From: Halorussus caseinilyticus
Lineage (GTDB): Archaea; Halobacteriota; Halobacteria; Halobacteriales; Haladaptataceae
Assembly: GCF_029338395.1 (NCBI RefSeq)
Contig: NZ_CP119813.1
Span: forward strand, 81,235-145,234
Direction: 5' to 3'
Length of the DNA: 64,000 bases
Each line of letters opens with the position of its first letter. The first letter of the stretch is position 1. The position numbers were made by a program, and so were the translations under genes. Of the stretch, positions 46,999-55,685 are shown piece by piece. Below the pieces are notes generated by a model. That model searched no databases, had not been told where the DNA came from, and saw only the letters and a program-made list of their open reading frames with translations.

Positions 46999-48279
46999 CC
47001 GCTGGCACCCCTTGCTGGTCAAGGAAAGTGTCAGAAGCGACCGCGCCTGTCGGCGCAACACGGCCTTCGATTCGTCTTCCGTCGGTCGATCATACGTTTC
47101 GTCGTGGGAGCGAAGTTCCCTGTAGGCATTCGACTCGTGCGTCTCCCGTGCGCTCGCGTGCGCCGCTTCGATCACGTTCTGATACGGGTCCAGCGGTTCG
47201 TCTCCGTCGAGCGCCAGTAAGAGTCCAGCAAGATAGCCGACAGGGTCGTCTTCACCGGCCCGTTCGGTAAGGTCAACCGCTGGCGTCGTGTCGATAGACA
47301 CGTTAATAACCCGTACTGCCGTTCCCGCTTCGGTGAGTTCGATCTGCTCAAATTCCGCTCGGCGGTCGAGCAGATCAGTATGGGCTGCCGTCCGCCCTTC
47401 AAGTGTTAGCTCGGCCGCGAGAAGCTCCGCCTCGGAGTCGCTCTCCGTGACGGTCTCGCGTAGCCCATCGTGCGTCGCATCAATTACATCGTGAAATCCC
47501 TGATCAGGGCCAGTCGAGACGACGATGTCCTCATACTGAAGTGTCGCCGAGAAGAGCGGACGCGTATCCACTGCCCCTTCCGAGTCAACCGTGAGGAGCC
47601 ACGCACCGTGACCCTCTGTCTCGCTCGAATCAAGCGGCTGAAGCGACCCCGGATAGACAACGAGAGGGCTCTCATGGCGGACTCCCGAGCTGTGGAGGTG
47701 TCCCAAAACCCACGCCGCATGTCCGCTCGTCGCTAACGCATCCACGTCAACTGGCGCATACCGATCTTCGCGTCCATTCAGGTCAGCGTGGACGACACCG
47801 AGTTGCGGCACGCTGTCACGGTCAAGGTCGTACTCGTCTAACGGACTCTCGGGATAGTACCGACTCGGGAACGACCAGCCGTCGATCTGGAGCCGAGCCT
47901 CACCGCCCTCCCCGACGAGGGTTTCCCGCTCCCACTCCCCATTACGACCAAGCAACCGGACACCGTCGATAGCGTCCGCCAAGTCCGGAACAACGTCGTA
48001 ATCGTGATTCCCAGCCACACATAGAAGCGGAATACCAGCTTCCTCAAGGGTCGTAGCTACCGACTCGACGGCTCCGTACGCTTCAGCGTACTTGTTCTCC
48101 CGGTCAACGAGGTCACCGGCCACGACAACGGCGTTAACATCGTGATCCACAGCTGTTTGAGCGATATCGGTCCAGATCATCCGGGGAGAGAAATCGGCTG
48201 CATCGAACCTTGCCGGAAGTTGACTCGGGCGGCGTCCGATATGGACGTCTGCTACACAAAGAACCTCTACTGATCCCAT
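46991..48279 (-). CDS. Mre11/YhaO-like nuclease subunit, frameshifted near 47072
   Basis: I place the start at 48279 (MGSVEVLCVADVHIGRRPSQ), 24 codons inside the longest open frame and next to a TATA-like element. All phosphoesterase motifs are present: DVH, GDLVDREN, GNHDYD, VVHADL, GHLHSSG. A capping domain and an acidic C-terminal region follow. Near 47072 one base seems missing: the other frame reads EGRVAPTGAVASDTFLDQQG and stops at 46991, overlapping the Rad50-like ATG by eight bases. As written, the frame instead runs on into the ATPase. Role: Mn-dependent nuclease of an Mre11-Rad50-like complex. Confidence 0.85.
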
Positions 48280-48284
48280 TTCTA

Positions 48285-48671
48285 AGTATAAATAAACACT
48301 TGGTAAATAAATTCGGCGGAAGGAATAACACCGACCAGTAGTTGATCTCACTCACTCTAACTGCTTTGGGTGACTCGTAGTGTGCCTAAGGAACGATCAT
48401 ACTCATCTTAAATTGGTTCAGACGGTCTACCACTGCGTCGTAGAGTCGGTCTATCAAAGCCTGAAATAGGCTGAAACGTAAAGGAAGAACACGTCTCGTA
48501 CTCTCCCAGAAATCGGTAAGGACGCTCGATTGAATCCCCACTTTCTGTCTGAAATTTCAATCCTTAACGATGGCACGTCTGTTTTGGAATTAGCGTTTGC
48601 TGAGCTAGTCGGTGAAGTCTTCATTAGCTAGCGACGGAGAGGAACTTAGCATCTCGTATGAGGCTCTCATA
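48285..48671. other. Promoter of the nuclease-Argonaute operon and gene-poor stretch
   Basis: On the minus strand AATTTATTTACC (about 48305-48316) lies about 27-35 bases before the ATG at 48279 and is the likely TATA box of the operon. From 48360 to 48671 there is no complete gene. A plus-strand frame of about 49 codons (LPEIGKDARLNPHFLSEISI, ending VGEVFIS near 48630) is probably a gene tail of unknown kind. Confidence 0.4.
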
Positions 48672-49085
48672 CTACGATAACACAGACAGTAGTCCTTCCG
48701 TGATGACCGTTCCCTCCGTCGTATCGACAAAGTATACTTGTTTCCTATCCTCCGGCTCGACAGCCGTCACCTCGGTTTGGCCACCGATTCGTCGATGTCC
48801 CGTGAATGCCAGTCGCTTCCGATTGACCTTCGGCCGAATCTCCATCAGGTGTCTGAACGCGCCACCAGTTTCGCGCCCGGGTGTGAGCCTGATTTTATCG
48901 GAGAACTCGCCTCTCTCCCCTTCATCGTGACTCCACTCGTAACCGAGCAAGTCGAGATAGTCACAGACTTGGTCGAAAATCTCGCCCCGGTACTGCCAGT
49001 ATCCACCTTCGTATTCGACAGGCCCTGCTTGTTCAGAATCGTGGATAATGCCATCCAGAAACCACCAATGTGGTCGTAAATCTAA
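48672..49085 (-). pseudogene. 5'-truncated unknown gene
   Basis: A 137-codon open frame without a start codon, bounded upstream by TAG at 49086. It reads LRPHWWFLDGIIHDSEQAGP, YWQYRGEIFDQVCDYLDLLG, KIRLTPGRETGGAFRHLMEI and ends LLSVLS. The composition is clearly protein-like. If only the ATG at 48950 is used, 92 residues would be made, but the sequence before it is equally protein-like, so a longer gene seems to have lost its start. No family recognised. Confidence 0.45.
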
Positions 49086-49194
49086 CTAATGTGATTCCAA
49101 CACGCTTCCTTCCGGGGATTTCGCACAGACCACTGCGCAGTTTTAGCTTGCCATCGGCATCATCATCGCTTCTGCCACCCAGTATTTGGTGGTC

Positions 49195-49236
49195 TTAACC
49201 AACAGCCACCCCTACTTCAGCCCGTATGTTGGTTAA
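49195..49236. repeat. 42-bp inverted-repeat element TTAACCAACA-N22-TGTTGGTTAA
   Basis: Ten-base perfect arms at 49195-49204 and 49227-49236 with 22 bases between (containing CCCTACTTC). One of three elements with the same arms and the same spacing; here it lies in a gene-free stretch between a truncated gene and the VapC-like gene. Confidence 0.6.
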
Positions 49237-49333
49237 CTCCGCTACACTCGATATACTGAAGATGAGTTCTCTGGTTCCGGCCTCATCAGTCGGCCTACGA
49301 ATAGACACTACTCGCTGGGCAGAAACTCATCAG

Positions 49334-49780
49334 TCATAGCCGTCCGGCGTCCTCGGGGACGAGTGTGAATCCGAGTGTCCGAAAGTCACTATCGAACGCG
49401 AAGATATGGTTGATATCACGGCTTCCAGCAAGGACACTACTGGTGTGGTCGACGAACGAGATTTGGTGGTCGTCGTACTGGGCGAACTCATCACAGGCGG
49501 CATTGAATGCAGGTTTGTCCACGGGGAGGATGTTGAAGCTCTCGGACCCTCGGATGGTCTCAAGTGTTTCCACGGCTTCAGCGTGCCCGACCTTCCGCAG
49601 TATCAACGTCGTGAGCTCTGAGAGAACTGACCGGCTCGTGTAGAGCGGACGGTATGGAAGATCGCCAGCGGCAATCGCATCGAACACATCCCGAGCGCGG
49701 TCGTGACGTTCGGCCTGTTCGTAGGCCCACGCGAAGAACGCGCCTGTATCGATGAACAACGGGGTTGCACCCTGTACCAT
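49334..49780 (-). CDS. vapC: VapC-like PIN-domain toxin
   Basis: A 148-residue protein with the four PIN acidic positions: PLFIDTGAFFAWA (about residues 7-19), VLSELTTLIL (Glu at about 54), SFVDHTSSVLAG (about 107-118) and FAFDSDFRTLGF (about 126-137). VapC toxins are Mg-dependent ribonucleases, often cutting tRNA. The start overlaps the upstream stop as TAATG, so expression is coupled to the antitoxin-like gene 49780-50148. Complete and of normal length. Confidence 0.85.
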   Translation of the reverse strand: MVQGATPLFIDTGAFFAWAYEQAERHDRARDVFDAIAAGDLPYRPLYTSRSVLSELTTLILRKVGHAEAVETLETIRGSESFNILPVDKPAFNAACDEFAQYDDHQISFVDHTSSVLAGSRDINHIFAFDSDFRTLGFTLVPEDAGRL

Positions 49781-50148
49781 TACGACTCAACCTCACCGTA
49801 GAGGATATCATCGATATCGTCCTCGCCGACGGGTTCGTCCTCATCACCGGCGTGCGCCTCGGCATCCCAGAACGGGTCGTCTGGATTGATTTCGGCTGTG
49901 GTGTCTTCGGTGTCGGTGAGCCACCAGACGACGGCGTTTGCGCCGACGGTGCGGCGTTCGACTCGGCCTTGTTCGTGGAGCGTGATCAGTTTCTGGCGGG
50001 CGGCTTCAGAACTACAGTCAAGGAGTTCGCCGAGTTCTTTCGCGGTGGCGACGGGGCTGTCGGTTTGGCGGATGGCTTCGAGGACATCCTCGAGAGAGAT
50101 TGTCCCGACATATTGGCCGTGGTCGTTCCGCTCGCGATCCTGACTCAT
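49780..50148 (-). CDS. Winged-helix antitoxin-like partner of VapC
   Basis: A 122-residue protein: a winged helix (LEDVLEAIRQTDSPVATAKE, CSSEAARQKLITLHEQGRV, about residues 19-60) and an acidic tail (DDPFWDAEAHAGDEDEPVGE, DDIDDILYGEVES) that could cover the toxin. It overlaps VapC by one base. This differs from the AbrB and DUF217 antitoxins used elsewhere in the window. It probably binds its own promoter just after 50148. The stretch 50149-50315 holds no gene. Confidence 0.7.
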   Translation of the reverse strand: MSQDRERNDHGQYVGTISLEDVLEAIRQTDSPVATAKELGELLDCSSEAARQKLITLHEQGRVERRTVGANAVVWWLTDTEDTTAEINPDDPFWDAEAHAGDEDEPVGEDDIDDILYGEVES

Positions 50149-50315
50149 GACTACTCGTTCGTGGGCTACCTACCTAAACCTATTGCCACGAGGCAACAGG
50201 AAGGGAGGAGCTGTTCTCTCAAGACATGGTGAACCATTTTGGGATAGTATACTGTTCGATAATACAGCGACGGCTACTTTCTGCTGGATTCGCCGAATTC
50301 GAGAACCGAGGTGAT

Positions 50316-51619
50316 CTAATCGATGAGGCAGGAGTCCAGTATGGACGTTCCACACTCACCAAATGCATACAAATCGCCAGCATCTGTCGCTGCGAATACG
50401 AGATCAGACGTTACCGCTGGGGTACTCCGCCCCATTTCCTGATTCCGCCCTAATTCGACGCGCGTCTGTTCTGTTCCCGCCTGTGCGTCGAGGACGAATA
50501 AGTGGCCGTACATAGTGTCGCGCTGAATCCAACCCGGAACGTGACAGAGTCACTCGCAACGACGGGCGTCGAAACGAGATCGATCTCAGGCTGTCCTTCA
50601 GTACGGCCGCCGAACCGCCAGACACGTTCGCCCGTCTCGACGCGGCGTGCTTCGACACCGAACTCGGCCACGTGATACACCAAATTATCGGCGACTGCTA
50701 GGCCCGCGTCTCCTCATCGAACACCGACGGATTTCCGCCAGCGAACCGTTTTCGTCGGCAGATCGACCGCAGCGATAGACTGCTGGTTATCGTGCTCACG
50801 AAGGGGCACTAAGAGCGTGTCGTCAACGATTGTTGGTGTTCCGGCGACCGGCGCTTCCCATCGCCATCGCTCCTCACCATTCAGGATGTCAAGGGCGATG
50901 AGACGCTCGGAGTCGACCATCGGGACGTAAACGGTACCGTCCGCCGCCGCTAACTGCCACATTCCGGCGGAGTCGGGGAATGTGACTCGCCACCGTTCAG
51001 TACCATCGTCTGGGTCAAGTCCGAATACTGTTTCTGGTTGCTCCGTCTCCTCAACGGACGTACTGTACGTTCCCGTCACGACAATGTCGTCCGTCACAAT
51101 CGGTGGGATAGTATCGGGTGTCTGTTGCCCTTCATAGAGATTATCGAACGTCCATTGCTCATTGCCGTCTGTCCCGATCGCTTTCAATCCAGGTTTCGTC
51201 TGGACGAACAGCTGGTTGTCGTTGAGGACGAGCGAATCAGAGAGATAGAAGTAGTGGAACTCGTCACTTCGCCAGAGTTCCGTCGTCCAGAGCGATTCGC
51301 CGGTTGCGGCGTCGAGCGCTTCTAGCCACACTCCACCCTGTTCGTCGCTTGTCGCCTCACGAGAGTACCCGAAATAGAGGATTCCATTGCTAACGACAGG
51401 TGAGACCGTCACAACGCCTCGGCTCTCCCGTGACTGTTGCCATTCTGCGTGAAGCGATGCTGTCGGGCCGTCAGTCGAGGCGAATCCTGTATGGGCGTTA
51501 TCGACTGTTCGACGCGGCCAGTGGCCGCGTGCGCTTGGGTTATCGAACGAGAGACAGCCTGTGAGCGTAGTGAGAGTGCTCGTACATGCTGCGAGGAATG
51601 TTCGGCGGGTGGAGGGCAT
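50316..51619 (-). pseudogene. PQQ-like beta-propeller lipoprotein, interrupted near 50715 and 50515
   Basis: Twin-arginine leader and lipobox STRRTFLAACTSTLTTLTGC, then repeating propeller blades of the form LDAATGESLWTTEL, LDPDDGTERWRVTF and LDILNGEERWRWEAP. The first frame stops at 50714. LAVADNLVYHVAEFGVEARR and VETGERVWRFGGRTEGQPEI then continue, and after another break YGHLFVLDAQAGTEQTRVEL leads to DSCLID at 50316. The reconstructed length is about 430 residues. Two or three small indels explain the breaks. Such proteins are membrane-anchored and extracellular in haloarchaea; the substrate is unknown. No link to its neighbours. Confidence 0.7.
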
Positions 51620-51782
51620 TGGTAAGAGAGGGACACATCGGTCACATATGCGTTATCATCTTGGCAGGTTGATCTCGAGTTGAACACTGACGACATGCCA
51701 TTGCGAGACGTTACCGGTAACGTCTAACTTATTATACTGTTCAAGAGTCAGCGCACCGACGTCATTCGGTTTGTCGACAGTT

Positions 51783-51820
51783 GGCGGCCTCCTCCCACGA
51801 CTAAAGTCGTTGGCTTCCGC
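51783..51820. other. Hairpin resembling a haloarchaeal IS200/IS605-type end
   Basis: GGCGG and CCGCC form the outer arms and ACGACT (51797-51802) with AGTCGT (51805-51810) the inner arms of a stem around AA, with CTCCTCCC between. I have seen this style of CCTCCC-stem-TTCCGCC structure associated with ends of transposons that carry tnpB, but no tnpA or tnpB is near. It is probably a relic end or a transcript terminator. Confidence 0.35.
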
Positions 51821-51851
51821 CTAGAAACTCATGTGAAGCCCGTGCGAATTC

Positions 51852-52053
51852 TAAAGTTCGTAAAATTCGTAGAGTTCGTATGAATCCTACAGTTCTTAAA
51901 ATCCGTGCGATTCGTAGAGTTCGTAAGCTTCTCACGAACTTTTATTATCACGGATTGAGTTGAGTTGACCGACAGCGAACTCCACAACTCCCACGAACTC
52001 TACGGACTGTTCGAATCGTAGAACTCGTACAGTTCGTAGAGTTCGTACAGTTC
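51852..52053. repeat. Centromere-like repeat array upstream of parA
   Basis: The unit AGTTCGTA or its variants ATTCGTA and CGTAGAGTTCGTA occurs at least ten times in both orientations, for example GTAGAGTTCGTATG at 51870, ATTCGTAGAGTTCGTAAG at 51910, CACGAACTC at 51992, and CGTACAGTTCGTAGAGTTCG at 52027. Clustered short repeats in front of a ParA gene are the usual form of a plasmid partition site. A further small cluster follows the operon at 53627. Confidence 0.7.
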
Positions 52054-52059
52054 GCTCTG

Positions 52060-53037
52060 GTGAGACACGATGTCAGAAACGAAATCCTCCCCGGACACGA
52101 ACCACGCGCAGTCTGCCTCCCGATGCTCAAAGGCGGCTTCGGAAAGAGCATCTTCGCAAACACCCTCGGCGGCGTCCTCGGTGACGTGCGAGGCCACGAC
52201 GTACTCGTCGCCGACCTCGACCCGGCCGGACACCTTTCGACCGGCCTCGGGTACTACACGCGCGAAGACGAGGACGCCCTCGACCTTGGCGATGTCCTCC
52301 TTGAGGATGCCAGTCCCGAAGACATCATCAAGCAACCCGGCTACGGGTTTGACTTCATCCCAAGCGTGAATCTCGAAACAGTGACCGAGGACCTCTCCCG
52401 CGATAGTGTGATGGCGAGCGACATGCGACTCAAGCAGGATCTCGTCGACCCACTCCTCGGTGACGAATATGAGTATATCCTGTTCGACATCCCGGGGAGT
52501 CGGAACAAGCTGGTGAACAATGCGGTCGTCGCAGCGCCGAACGCCATCCTGCCGTTGAAGCCCGTCCCCGAGGCCCTGAATGGAATGCGGGAGACTGCAA
52601 CGAAGCTAGTTGGTGAGATCCGCCAGCACATCGACTTCGAGATTCTGGCGGTCGTGCCCAACGACCTTCGGGCGCGTATCGACCAGCAGACGAAAGACCG
52701 CCGACTCCTCGAAGCGATGAACACCCAAGAGCAGTTCGCTGCCTACCTGCTCGCTGGCCGTGACGGAGTCGACCCTGATACTGGCACGCTCCCCGAGGGC
52801 GTGGACGTTGCGGAGGTTCTCGACAATCACATTCCGCCGTTCGCGCGAGTCACCGCAGATGAATGGGCCGCAATCGATGCAGACGAGATGGATCCGCCGA
52901 AGATACCGATTCGGCACTCCGCCGCATTCGGTGATGCCTACGAGGAGCGCAAGCCTGTGACTGCCTACGACCCCGAGTGTACCCAGATTCAGCACTTCGA
53001 GGCACTGGCGGAGATCATCGAGCAGGGGGGAATCTAG
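52060..53037 (+). CDS. parA: ParA-type partition ATPase
   Basis: About 325 residues. The deviant Walker A is LPMLKGGFGKSIFANTLGG and the later motifs are VLVADLDPAGHLSTGLGYY and EYILFDIPGSRNKLVNNAVV, with AVVPNDLRARIDQQTKDRRL near the middle. The start is uncertain: GTG at 52060 is in frame, but ATG at 52070 in the next frame (MSETKSSPDTNHA) reads as a more natural N-terminus and would need one inserted or lost base near 52110. It directs segregation together with the repeat array upstream and the small acidic protein downstream (start three bases after the stop). Confidence 0.85.
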   Translation: MRHDVRNEILPGHEPRAVCLPMLKGGFGKSIFANTLGGVLGDVRGHDVLVADLDPAGHLSTGLGYYTREDEDALDLGDVLLEDASPEDIIKQPGYGFDFIPSVNLETVTEDLSRDSVMASDMRLKQDLVDPLLGDEYEYILFDIPGSRNKLVNNAVVAAPNAILPLKPVPEALNGMRETATKLVGEIRQHIDFEILAVVPNDLRARIDQQTKDRRLLEAMNTQEQFAAYLLAGRDGVDPDTGTLPEGVDVAEVLDNHIPPFARVTADEWAAIDADEMDPPKIPIRHSAAFGDAYEERKPVTAYDPECTQIQHFEALAEIIEQGGI

Positions 53038-53040
53038 CAA

Positions 53041-53449
53041 TGACCGGCTTCGACCTCGGTGAATCAGCCACCGACGACGAAACTGAACCGGACGAGACGG
53101 ATGCGATTGCAGACGCGGACGGAACGTCCGAGCAAGACGATAGTCGGCAAGATGAGAAAAAGCGGACGACAAGACGGAAGAAGAAGAGACGGACCCCCGC
53201 GTAGAGCCAGCGTTTCCGTTTTCTGATGACCTCCGAGAGAGCTGGTATGTCCGTGACGAGATAGTGACTGAGTTTGAGGACGCAGTCGACTTTGAGGCGA
53301 AGCCCTTACTCCGTGAACACGGCGTCCGGAACGAGACTGGTCGTGAGATTCAGGACGCCGCGATACAGGTGGCGAAAAATAATCCCGAAGAACTCGCCAA
53401 AGTTATTCTCCAAGACCGCGGTATCGATATCGAAGACGACGAAGCGTAG
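53041..53449 (+). pseudogene. Small acidic partition-operon protein, frameshifted in an A-run near 53159
   Basis: MTGFDLGESATDDETEPDET to SRQDEK is in one frame. The continuation ADDKTEEEETDPRVEPAFPF, DDLRESWYVRDEIVTEFEDA is in another and ends DRGIDIEDDEA at 53449. The join falls at five A bases (53157-53161); a sixth A, or a -1 slip, gives a 136-residue protein. Without it, the first frame ends in a basic tail (TTRRKKKRRTPA) unlike the rest. Its position directly after parA suggests the DNA-binding partner protein of the partition system. Confidence 0.6.
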
Positions 53450-53626
53450 TACAAGAGAAACGACCACTCGCCAGCTAGACTGGTTAGCTTACAGGAGGAT
53501 AGTATTAATACATCAACTCGTATCTTGGGTATTTGGGTCGGGGTGTACCCCCCCACCCCACGTTTCCGTCGTATCGAGGAAAGACCGGTAGGGATTGTTC
53601 AAACGATGGACCAGCAATTCTCAAAG

Positions 53627-53660
53627 CTCTTGAAGTTCGTACGATTCGTAGAGTTCGCAA
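53627..53660. repeat. Second small cluster of partition-type repeats
   Basis: AGTTCGTACGATTCGTAGAG followed by TTCGCAAC repeats the unit found before parA. It lies after the partition operon, so the operon is flanked on both sides by its presumed binding sites. Confidence 0.55.
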
Positions 53661-53786
53661 CAGCGTTCCGATATTGTTGAGAAGTCTAAACCAGTGGCTG
53701 TGCTGGCTTCAGCTGACGACCGTAAGAATAGACAAATTAAAATAGCTCTATTGCATATAGCCCATTAAGCTAACTTCGTTTTAAAA

Positions 53787-53810
53787 TAGGACGAAGTAAA
53801 CTTCGTCCTA
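53787..53810. terminator. Perfect 24-bp palindrome in the origin region
   Basis: TAGGACGAAGT (53787-53797) and ACTTCGTCCTA (53800-53810) are perfectly complementary around AA. It could end the partition transcript or extrude as a cruciform next to the origin. A run of T does not follow, so terminator function is a guess. Confidence 0.4.
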
Positions 53811-54167
53811 CCGAGCGAAACGACGGTTTCATTGCCTTATCTTTCCCGTTAGTATCCCGCAGAAGAGGAGTCTTCGTGGTGATTCTTCGTAGCCGGCACC
53901 TCGTTTTGACTGCCCCTCCGTGTTTGTAGATTACGACGGAAACGTTGGGTGGGTGGGTGGGTTAGCGGCTTCCCGTTTCATTTCTCTCTTCGCCTCACCG
54001 CAGTCATCCATATTTCTCACCTACGTCGGAAACCTGGTTCTCGTATCTTCTATCTTATTCCTGCGTCTTTAGCCGTCTATCTAGAGAATTCGACGGAAAA
54101 AACGTCGGAAACGTGGGGTGGGGAGTCCACAGTTTATGCGGTTTCCGCTCACAACGTCTTGTAGTAA

Positions 54168-55400
54168 ATGACGCCCGACTCCTCGTCTGATTCCGTCAAC
54201 GACCCGCTCTTTGACTCCGGGCATCGAATCTTCTCAAACAAAGACCTCCTGAAAACCGGCCACGTTCCAGAAGCCGACCGGATTGTCGGTCGCGATGAAG
54301 AAATTTCTAAACTAGCGAAGCGCCTGAATGGTGCAGTTCACGGATACTCACCTGAGAACGTGATGATCTACGGGAAAACTGGGACTGGAAAGTCACTCGT
54401 CTCAAGGCACGTCTGTGAACGCGCTCAAAACGCAACGGGAGAGGATGTCGACATCGGCGTAGCATACATTGACTGTGCGGAAGACGACACCGAAACTCAG
54501 GCCGTCTCCTCGCTCGCCGCGAAACTAAACGACGAGTCTGTCACGGACATCAGCGTTCCCCATACCGGGCTCAGCACGTCGAAATACTACAAGCTTCTCT
54601 GGAAAACACTCGACACACAGTTTGACTCGGCTATCATCATTCTCGATGAGGTCGACTTGATGGATGACGATAGTGTTCTGATGAAGCTCTCGCGAGCTGA
54701 GGAAGCCGGGAAAATCGATTGTAGCATCGGCGTCCTCGCAATTAGTAACAAAATCCAGTACGTGAACAACCTGAATGAGCGAGTGAAAAGTAGCTTCCAA
54801 CACAAGGAGTTGTTCTTCAAACCGTATGATGCGAACCAGCTCCGAGAAATCATGCTCAACCGGCAGGATGCCTTCCAAGACGGTGTCCTCTCCGAGGATG
54901 TGATTCCGCTCGCTGCTGCGTTTGCCGCCCAAGAGCATGGTGATGCTCGACGAGCAATTGATATCCTCCGTCACGCTGGCGAGGTTGCTTACGAAGATGA
55001 CGCGGAGAAAGTCCGGGAAGAACACGTTCGGCAAGCCCAGCAACATGCGGAGAAAGACCGCTTCCGGGAACTTGTGAACGGTGCACCCACACAGGCGAAG
55101 GCCGCCCTCCTCGCACTGACTGAACTCACCATCAATTCTGCCGACGATGCGTTTCTCACAAGCCGTGTGTACGACCAGTACGAACAGATTTGTACACATC
55201 TCGATGTGGATACGCTCTCGGTCCGACGCTTCCGGGATATCGTGAAGGAACAGGCGTTTCTTGGCGTCGTCGAGATTGAGAAGATCAACAAGGGAAGTGC
55301 AGGCGGTATCCATCTGCAGAATCGCCTTATCGAAGACCCACAGGTTGTTCGTGAAACAATCCTTGAGGACACTCGGATGCAGGATTGGGCGGCCGAGTAG
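54168..55400 (+). CDS. orc1/cdc6: Orc1/Cdc6-family replication initiator of the second replicon
   Basis: A 410-residue protein. Walker A is MIYGKTGTGKSLVSR (about residues 66-80), Walker B IIILDEVDLMDDDS (about 160-173), sensor region GVLAISNKIQYVNNLNERVK and arginine-finger-like HGDARRAIDILRHAGEVA. A C-terminal winged helix contains SRVYDQYEQICTHLDVDTLS. Complete and of normal length. ORB-like repeats lie on both sides (53547-54125 and 55423-55600), and the ParA module is just upstream, so this is a self-contained replication and partition unit. Its repeats differ from those of the first Orc at 19513, so the two initiators should not cross-react. Confidence 0.92.
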   Translation: MTPDSSSDSVNDPLFDSGHRIFSNKDLLKTGHVPEADRIVGRDEEISKLAKRLNGAVHGYSPENVMIYGKTGTGKSLVSRHVCERAQNATGEDVDIGVAYIDCAEDDTETQAVSSLAAKLNDESVTDISVPHTGLSTSKYYKLLWKTLDTQFDSAIIILDEVDLMDDDSVLMKLSRAEEAGKIDCSIGVLAISNKIQYVNNLNERVKSSFQHKELFFKPYDANQLREIMLNRQDAFQDGVLSEDVIPLAAAFAAQEHGDARRAIDILRHAGEVAYEDDAEKVREEHVRQAQQHAEKDRFRELVNGAPTQAKAALLALTELTINSADDAFLTSRVYDQYEQICTHLDVDTLSVRRFRDIVKEQAFLGVVEIEKINKGSAGGIHLQNRLIEDPQVVRETILEDTRMQDWAAE

Positions 55401-55422
55401 TCTTTCTCTTGTACGAGAACGC

Positions 55423-55600
55423 ACGGCGGAAACGAGGGGTGGAATGAGACGACGGAAATCAGGGGTGTGGAAACGTCGGAAACGAGGGGGGTAGGAAGAT
55501 ACGACAGAAACGAGGGGTGCAAGGGAACGTCGGAAATCTGGGGTCCAAAATATGCGACGGAAATCGGGGGTGTGGAAACGTCGGAAACGAGGGGTGTAAC
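55423..55600. repeat. Replication origin 2, right side: seven ORB-like repeats
   Basis: Seven direct copies of the form ACGTCGGAAACGAGGGGTG occur from 55423 to 55600, spaced about 20-30 bases, including 55449-55466, 55473-55490, 55528-55545, 55554-55572 and 55579-55597. They start 23 bases after the orc stop. A dense array on the downstream side with fewer copies upstream suggests initiator loading mainly from here. Confidence 0.8.
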
Positions 55601-55685
55601 ACACTAACCGGATTTATCATCTCGCACGAGTGTGTTACCTTAGACGATGTCCGGAGATTCACTTCACGTATAATCTATTAGAAAT

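Larger units (their letters stand above)
53547..54125. repeat. Replication origin 2, left side: ORB-like repeats
   Basis: Copies of ACGTCGGAAACGTGGGGTG at 54102-54120, with variants at 53932-53951 and 54022-54040 and one inverted copy at 53554-53573 (CCCCACGTTTCCGTCGTA). They precede the Orc gene at 54168. The run of G after each core is as in known haloarchaeal origin boxes. The region 53450-54167 holds no gene and is AT-rich around 53730-53790, a possible unwinding element. Confidence 0.8.

Noticed and set aside
48658..48930. A 90-codon plus-strand open frame
   Set aside because: It is antisense to the truncated minus-strand gene at 48672-49085, which has the more protein-like sequence.
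55423..55600. Regular repeats that might be taken for a CRISPR array
   Set aside because: Units are about 20 bases, imperfect, with short irregular spacers, and lie beside orc; they are origin boxes. No cas gene is present in the window.
54525..55604. A 359-codon minus-strand open frame over the second Orc gene
   Set aside because: Antisense to a gene with full AAA+ motifs; its first residues are translated origin repeats.
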